64,000 bases of DNA from Chitinophaga sp. sic0106. Lineage in GTDB: Bacteria > Bacteroidota > Bacteroidia > Chitinophagales > Chitinophagaceae. Shown one piece after another: positions 60,133 to 64,000 of this stretch (position 1 is the first letter of the stretch; every line of letters starts with the position of its first letter). Location of the stretch: contig NZ_JAHUWJ010000011.1 in the NCBI RefSeq assembly GCF_019219075.1, forward strand, positions 1 to 64,000, written 5' to 3'. The position numbers were made by a program, and so were the translations under genes. Under the pieces are notes generated by a model. That model was not told the DNA's origin, did not search any database, and was given only the letters and a program-made list of their open reading frames with translations.

Positions 60133-60615
60133 ATGAATAATATCGTTAAAGGCTTAGAAAATCTTAAAAATGTTGATCCACAGGTATTAGATAAGATAGA
60201 GTATTTGGGATTAATTCATCGTAGGCATTCAAGAATTTCATTAAAAATCACAGAGTACACCGATGCGGCATTGACGGTAGCCGTGAAGCAGGAAAAATCG
60301 CCTACTGGGAAATATTTCACACAGAAAGAATTAATTGAGCGAATTAAACAGCAGTTTGGTGAATTTTTTCCTGGGCAAAAAATCCATGTTAGGGCTGTAC
60401 CATTTGCCGGGCAGAAAATTAGTCAGGTATCACCTGAATGGATTGAGCAGCAAATGTTGCATTACGGAATAAAACTCAAAGATATTGTTGCGGAAACCGG
60501 ATTGAATGCATCTCAACTGGCGTCTGTTAAGTCCGGTGATAAACCTATTTCAGATGTTATGGCAGCCATGCTTTGGTTTTATTTCTATTCAAAGAAGCTC
60601 GAGGCAAAGGCCTAA
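60133..60615 (+). CDS. unknown protein with possible C-terminal helix-turn-helix
   Basis: A 160-residue soluble protein. The N-terminal two thirds are alpha/beta with no recognised domain (IEYLGLIHRRHSRISLKITE). Residues about 108-150 resemble an XRE-type helix-turn-helix: HYGIKLKDIVAETGLNASQL, then SVKSGDKPISDVMAAMLWFY. It may be a DNA-binding protein of an acquired element. The next gene starts 38 bases downstream on the same strand, and the whole stretch is AT-rich and begins at a tRNA gene. Confidence 0.6.
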   Translation: MNNIVKGLENLKNVDPQVLDKIEYLGLIHRRHSRISLKITEYTDAALTVAVKQEKSPTGKYFTQKELIERIKQQFGEFFPGQKIHVRAVPFAGQKISQVSPEWIEQQMLHYGIKLKDIVAETGLNASQLASVKSGDKPISDVMAAMLWFYFYSKKLEAKA

Positions 60616-60653
60616 GAACATAACATTGCCTATATTTTATTTAATCGCTATCC

Positions 60654-61148
60654 ATGAAATTCCCGGTCCTTACCTGCGCCCAATGCGGCAGCTCCGATGT
60701 AAAGCTGATGCCACAACGAAATGACCTTGTTAATTGTAATTACTGTGGAGCTATTTTTATGATTCCATCACCGCAGGGAGAGCTATTGCCGCAGGCCATA
60801 GAAGTGTCCGAGACTGAACCAGACAAGGAAGAAGAAAAATTAGTTATTCCTCCCATGCCGGCACGTCCCGGGACAACCAATGCTGAGAAGCTTGTAAAAA
60901 TATTATTAATTGCCATTGGATTTATCGGTGCATACCTGATTTTAAGTGCAACCGGTGATGACAACTGGTTATACCAACTCTTAGCTTGTATAGGAGGACT
61001 GGGGATATGTAGCTTTATCTTTTTAAATTTAAGATTAGCGAAGAAGCGGAAGTATGAAAACAGTGATGAGATGAAGGAGTATAATCGGATTAGAAGAATA
61101 GTCAGGGAGAGGCGGGAGCAGAAAGAGAAAGCAAAAGGAGTGATGTGA
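60654..61148 (+). CDS. zinc-ribbon protein with two membrane helices
   Basis: A 164-residue protein. Residues 7-32 form a zinc ribbon with CxxC pairs (TCAQCGSS and CNYCGAIF). An acidic/Pro-rich linker follows, then two hydrophobic helices near 80-96 (LLIAIGFIGAYLILS) and 104-124 (LLACIGGLGICSFIFLNL), and a strongly basic C-terminal tail (RIRRIVRERREQKEKAKG). The order of zinc ribbon, linker and paired helices is seen in many small membrane proteins of unknown function. Neighbours give no clue to its role. Confidence 0.68.
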   Translation: MKFPVLTCAQCGSSDVKLMPQRNDLVNCNYCGAIFMIPSPQGELLPQAIEVSETEPDKEEEKLVIPPMPARPGTTNAEKLVKILLIAIGFIGAYLILSATGDDNWLYQLLACIGGLGICSFIFLNLRLAKKRKYENSDEMKEYNRIRRIVRERREQKEKAKGVM

Positions 61149-61202
61149 AATAGGTATTGACCTGATATATAACTGTTGCTGGATGAATTTGAAAAAATCA
61201 AT

Positions 61203-61682
61203 ATGAGCGTTACCTATTCAATCGTATTTTCTGCGGATTATGACCATCAGCTTTATAAGGGAAATCAATTAATCTATATCGTACATGCTAAGTTTCCGGA
61301 TAGCCAAATTCTCATCAAGGATATCTATGGAAAAGTGCTTTCGGCGATAAGTACAAGGCTAATCAGGCAAATTGGAGAACTAGATCAATTGGAGATATCT
61401 TTGGGATTAGTTAGCAATATAGGCACTTATAGGATTGCATATAGTTCAGTCTTGTTCAATAGTAACTATGAATGGGATTTTAATGAAATGCATTGGGAAA
61501 TTAAAGTTCGATTTTGTTATATCGCATTATTTCTGGATGACAAACGTGTCGGCAATTATCGTGATGGAACGATAGGTCGTTTTGCTTATGCGGGCGAATT
61601 GGTATTAACCGAATCCACAGAGTTATTATTGTTATCCGTTTTAGTGCATATGTACTATGTTCAGACTATAGATCCGGGCTGA
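61203..61682 (+). CDS. unknown protein, weakly tubby/LURP-like
   Basis: A 159-residue protein with alternating short strands (VTYSIVFSADYDHQLYKGNQ; ILIKDIYGKVLSAI; MHWEIKVRFCYIALFLDDKR) ending in a hydrophobic helix (TELLLLSVLVHMYYVQ). This strand pattern with a final buried helix resembles the tubby/LURP-one fold, but no defining motif is certain, so the similarity is only suggestive. The frame is open from a TTG at 61176; the ATG at 61203 is preferred. It follows the zinc-ribbon gene after 54 bases. Confidence 0.55.
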   Translation: MSVTYSIVFSADYDHQLYKGNQLIYIVHAKFPDSQILIKDIYGKVLSAISTRLIRQIGELDQLEISLGLVSNIGTYRIAYSSVLFNSNYEWDFNEMHWEIKVRFCYIALFLDDKRVGNYRDGTIGRFAYAGELVLTESTELLLLSVLVHMYYVQTIDPG

Positions 61683-61692
61683 TGGAAAGACG

Positions 61693-61848
61693 ATGGAGCA
61701 GGCGTGTAGGAGGTTTTTTCCAATAATCTATTCCTCAAAGGATCCTGAAGTTAGTATAATGATGGTTTTTCCCGAGGATTTCAATAAGTATGGATATTCT
61801 TTTCCCAAAGAGTTCAAGTTAATAGAACGGATTAAAAAGGGAAAATAG
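61693..61848 (+). CDS. small unknown protein (51 residues), tentative
   Basis: A short frame starts at ATG 61693, ten bases after the previous stop, and encodes MEQACRRFFPIIYSSKDPEV then a basic end (FKLIERIKKGK). Composition is protein-like and spacing fits translational coupling, but there is no recognised family. It could be the tail of a decayed gene. Too short to be sure. Confidence 0.35.
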   Translation: MEQACRRFFPIIYSSKDPEVSIMMVFPEDFNKYGYSFPKEFKLIERIKKGK

Positions 61849-61905
61849 AAGAAGTAGTTAATAAACACTATGAAGCAAATAATTGGAATTTATTCCAAGA
61901 ATAGC

Positions 61906-61932
61906 GGCGCCGCTGAGGTTATCAGCGGCGCC
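61906..61932. terminator. bidirectional hairpin terminator
   Basis: GGCGCCGCTGA (61906-61916) pairs perfectly with TCAGCGGCGCC (61922-61932). TATATTTTA follows on the plus side and a T-rich stretch on the minus side. It separates the plus-strand accessory genes from the small minus-strand lipoprotein. Confidence 0.8.
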
Positions 61933-61938
61933 TATATT

Positions 61939-62085
61939 TTACCTCCAATGCCCATGATAATGATGCGGTGGCCTCGGCGGATGCCCATGCCCATGCCTGT
62001 AATACCCCGGCCTGCTCTCCACCACACAAGCACTAAACCCCGCTGCCAATACCAATGCTACTACTACATATTTCAATACTTTCAT
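61939..62085 (-). CDS. small His-rich lipoprotein (48 residues)
   Basis: A short minus-strand frame with an excellent lipoprotein signal: MKVLKYVVVALVLAAGFSAC, with Cys20 at the lipobox. The 28-residue mature part is rich in His, Gly and Pro (RHGHGHPPRPPHHYHGHWR) and should bind transition metals. It ends seven bases before the hairpin at 61906-61932, which is a fitting terminator. Small lipoproteins of this shape occur in Bacteroidota; role unknown. It is below usual length cut-offs and may be missing from automatic annotation. Confidence 0.65.
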   Translation of the reverse strand: MKVLKYVVVALVLAAGFSACVVESRPGYYRHGHGHPPRPPHHYHGHWR

Positions 62086-62229
62086 GACTGCTAATTTTTT
62101 AATGAAAAAATTAATGGTTGGTTGTTGATAGCCTGAGCGTCTGCAGTCCGTTGAGGCTCTTGTGAATAATTATGTGAAAACTATGCCAGACTACCCATAG
62201 AAATGTTATTTACTGTTAACGCCCAAAAC

Positions 62230-62261
62230 GCGAACAGCCCGCAGTGATGCGGGCTGTTCGC
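62230..62261. terminator. terminator after the SRAP gene
   Basis: A 13-bp perfect stem (62230-62242 with 62249-62261, loop AGTGAT) lies 26 bases after the SRAP stop; on the minus strand GTTTTGGG follows. It ends the umuD-like operon. Confidence 0.85.
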
Positions 62262-62286
62262 CGTTATAGGAGGGAATTGAAATAAA

Positions 62287-63039
62287 CTATACGGTTACCG
62301 GTGGTACTCCTTCAATATTAACTTCCGCAATTACGGAGGCATCATCCGGTTTGACTTTACGTACGGAGTTAACGGTCCAGAACTGCAATGTATCTGACGG
62401 CTGTTCGTATTGCAGCACATCACGTATATCCGTGTCTGTTAGATCTGGATTGATCCATTCTTCCGCCAGCTCATTGGTGAGCATCATGGGCATGCGACCG
62501 GCATTATCCCCGCCGTTGTGGATTTGCCGCATTACGTTGTTGGCGCTGCGGGTGAGCAGGGAAAACGTGGGGATGCGTTCTGGTTTATCCACATCCCAGG
62601 AGTTGGACAATGCCCATAGTCCTGCAATGAAAAAGACTTCCTGTTCCTGCGATTTAATATAGTACGGCACTTTATTTTTTAATCCCGGCACCTCGCGGTA
62701 TTCAAAGAAGCCGGTAACGGGAATCAGGCAGCGTTGTGTGCGAATAGCGTTCCACAGGGTTTTAGGTTCCAGTACTTTCTCGCTGCGTGCGTTGAGAAAC
62801 ATTTGCCGCTGGCGCTTTACTTTTTCCGGTGTATTCAGCATTTTAGGAATGGGGCCCCAGTTAAAGAGCGCTAACTGTGGTCCTTCGTGGTTTACCACAA
62901 TCGGCCACTGTGGGTACGACATCCCGATTTTATGATACGTACTATCAAACTGCAGGTTAGCTCCCGGCGCTGTTTGCAGCAGGGGCATGATTTTGAATAT
63001 GCTTTCAATTTTGGTAGTAAAGGCGATATCATAACACAT
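62287..63039 (-). CDS. SOS response-associated peptidase (SRAP, YedK/HMCES type)
   Basis: A 250-residue SRAP protein, which covalently traps abasic sites in single-stranded DNA and protects them. All active residues are present: Cys2 (after Met removal, the crosslinking nucleophile), Asn83 and Arg85 in MFLNARSEKV, Glu113 in GFFEYRE, and His174 in IHNGGDNAGRMP. The His motif carries a six-residue spacer before RMP, as is common in Bacteroidota members. Last gene in a minus-strand operon after the UmuD-like and the 162-residue proteins (gap of three bases), linking it to the DNA-damage response. Confidence 0.93.
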   Translation of the reverse strand: MCYDIAFTTKIESIFKIMPLLQTAPGANLQFDSTYHKIGMSYPQWPIVVNHEGPQLALFNWGPIPKMLNTPEKVKRQRQMFLNARSEKVLEPKTLWNAIRTQRCLIPVTGFFEYREVPGLKNKVPYYIKSQEQEVFFIAGLWALSNSWDVDKPERIPTFSLLTRSANNVMRQIHNGGDNAGRMPMMLTNELAEEWINPDLTDTDIRDVLQYEQPSDTLQFWTVNSVRKVKPDDASVIAEVNIEGVPPVTV

Positions 63040-63042
63040 ACG

Positions 63043-63531
63043 CTATCCGGATATTAGTTGATATAAAGGTACTTGTATTTCCTCTTGTCCGTAGCGAAGT
63101 GCAATAATTAGTTCGCCATAATGCGTATACAGTTCGGCGGCAACGGTGTTGTTGGGCCGCCAGTTAGTATGGATCTGCATATAGCGCTTCAGTTTTTCTG
63201 CGACCTCGCCTCCTGGCTCCCAGGTTTTACCTTTTAGCATCGCGGTAAATACCTTGTAGCCTGGGGGCTGGCCTGCAGCAATAAATAACTTATCTATTTC
63301 TTCCGGGCGATGCGCCTGGTAAATATATTTTCGCTTATCGAAGCGGATATGCTGAAAGTGCTGATTGGCCTCCCCAATATCTTTATAAGGCGTAATTAAA
63401 AATGCCTCCCTGGTTACCTGGTCGCCAGGCTCAATACCGGGAAGATAACTTTGCCTTACAAACAGCGTATAGCCCTGGTTCAGGAATGCCGTTAATACCG
63501 GCGGGGTAAATAATGCAAGCGGATTAAACAT
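63043..63531 (-). CDS. unknown protein in the UmuD-SRAP operon
   Basis: A 162-residue cytoplasmic protein with no recognised domain. It is rich in aromatic and basic residues (IRFDKRKYIYQAHR; EKLKRYMQIHTNWRPNN) with likely helices near 85-105 and strands at the end (ELIIALRYGQEEIQVPLYQL). It lies between the UmuD-like gene (seven-base gap) and the SRAP gene (three-base gap), so it is certainly co-expressed with DNA-damage functions. A role in lesion handling is inferred from that position only. Confidence 0.7.
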   Translation of the reverse strand: MFNPLALFTPPVLTAFLNQGYTLFVRQSYLPGIEPGDQVTREAFLITPYKDIGEANQHFQHIRFDKRKYIYQAHRPEEIDKLFIAAGQPPGYKVFTAMLKGKTWEPGGEVAEKLKRYMQIHTNWRPNNTVAAELYTHYGELIIALRYGQEEIQVPLYQLISG

Positions 63532-63538
63532 GGCCGTA

Positions 63539-63922
63539 TTATTTACGCATGTCTACGATCACCGCCGTTACCACTCCCCAAACCTGGAAATCAGTATCTT
63601 CTGTGATTAATATCGGTTTATAAAAAGCATTCTCTGAATGAAGCACCCAGTTACGGCCCGCTTTCACCAGCCGTTTTACCGTGTATTCGCCATTTATCAT
63701 GGCCAGAATAATATCGCCGGTGCCAGGGCGTAACGACCTGTCGATCACGGCCATGGCGCCATCGGGCATGTTGGCCTCCGCCATGCCATCACCCTTGATC
63801 TGAAAGATAAAAGTACTGTGGGGCTGGGAGTGAATTACCCTTGAAAGGTCTATCGTTTCTTCCATGTTGGCATTATGCAAGGGTAGGGTAACAATTTCTC
63901 CACTCAACTTCATCGCTTCCAT
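63539..63922 (-). CDS. umuD: UmuD-like protein lacking the catalytic Ser and the cleavage segment
   Basis: A 127-residue protein of the UmuD/LexA S24 fold. Compared with UmuD, EIVTLPL (9-15) matches EIVTFPL and TIDLSRVI (23-30) matches RIDLNQLL, but the intervening residues that hold the Cys24-Gly25 scissile bond are shortened to HNANMEE. The nucleophile motif is GDGM (44-47) instead of GDSM, codon GGC, so Ser is Gly46; the Lys is kept (Lys83 in TVKRL). It therefore should neither cleave nor be cleaved, and may act as a pre-processed UmuD'-like cofactor. Start at 63922 or ATG 63913. First gene of the operon; operators lie 18-55 bases upstream. Confidence 0.88.
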   Translation of the reverse strand: MEAMKLSGEIVTLPLHNANMEETIDLSRVIHSQPHSTFIFQIKGDGMAEANMPDGAMAVIDRSLRPGTGDIILAMINGEYTVKRLVKAGRNWVLHSENAFYKPILITEDTDFQVWGVVTAVIVDMRK

Positions 63923-63939
63923 AATCTCTGTTTTAAAAT

Positions 63940-63977
63940 GCTAATATTATTGGCAAAATAAAACTAAATATTTTAGT
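63940..63977 (-). promoter_or_regulatory. two CTAA-N5-TTAG operators before the UmuD-like operon
   Basis: ACTAA-ATATT-TTAGT at 63963-63977 is perfect and extends to a 17-bp palindrome (63962-63978). GCTAA-TATTA-TTGGC at 63940-63954 has one mismatch. Centres are 23 bp apart. The pair lies just ahead of the start codon, as at the dinB and repressor genes. The window ends 23 bases further on, so more sites may lie beyond. Confidence 0.75.
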
Positions 63978-64000
63978 TAAAAAAATATTCCGGGGATCAT

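Overview
The window looks like a chromosomal segment of a Bacteroidota bacterium of the Chitinophaga type. Evidence: promoters follow the Bacteroidota -33/-7 pattern (TTTG, about 19 nt, TAnnTTTG) at rpsU, rplK and several tRNA genes; there is a DUF3467 protein, a DUF4254 plus glycosyltransferase pair, a DUF4397 lipoprotein, large FtsX-type permeases, and the gene order rpsU - tyrosine recombinase - hpf - tRNAs - tuf - tRNA-Trp - secE - nusG. The genus is an inference; no rRNA is present to test it.

Layout. 1-3 kb: DUF3467 protein, a malate/lactate-type dehydrogenase, aspartate kinase. 3-11 kb: a DNA-damage block. On the minus strand a Y-family polymerase (dinB) is followed by a short DnaE-type polymerase (dnaE2), then an Xre/ParS antitoxin and a RES toxin. 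An SdpI-like membrane protein and a LexA-like XRE/S24 repressor lie beside it. 11.4-31 kb: the translation and transcription core, rpsU to rpoC, with six intact tRNAs (counting Trp after tuf) and one decayed tRNA-like sequence. Two secreted transglutaminase-fold genes interrupt the usual nusG-rplK junction. 31-37.6 kb: envelope and transport genes. 37.7-46.5 kb: an interval between two identical tRNA-Gln(TTG) genes; its left part is AT-rich and holds a frameshifted integrase and a lipoprotein/metalloprotease gene broken by a stop codon, its right part an ABC permease and pepD. 46.8-59 kb: a second ABC permease, a secreted isochorismatase/amidohydrolase/porin group, a sugar kinase, a thioesterase, and envelope glycosylation-type genes. 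59-62 kb: a third tRNA-Gln (CTG) followed by a second AT-rich stretch of unrecognised genes and a frameshifted relic. 62.2-64 kb: a minus-strand group of a UmuD-like protein, an unknown protein and an SRAP (YedK/HMCES-type) protein.

Main result. Three far-apart promoters share one operator, CTAA-N5-TTAG, in pairs: in front of dinB-dnaE2 (8413-8427, 8431-8445), in front of the LexA-like repressor itself (9925-9939, 9945-9959) and in front of the UmuD-like/SRAP operon (63963-63977, plus a one-mismatch copy at 63940-63954). In the first two cases the sites overlap the predicted promoter. The simplest reading is an autoregulated SOS-type regulon controlled by the XRE/S24 protein, which keeps a plausible Ala-Gly cleavage site and the Ser/Lys pair. 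The UmuD-like target has lost both the catalytic Ser (Gly46) and the segment that carries the cleavage site in UmuD. The Xre-RES toxin module follows dnaE2 with gaps of 40 and 17 bases, so a damage-linked toxin module is possible.

Limits: all functions come from reading translated sequence and motifs; no alignment, database search or folding program was run. GC statements are by eye.
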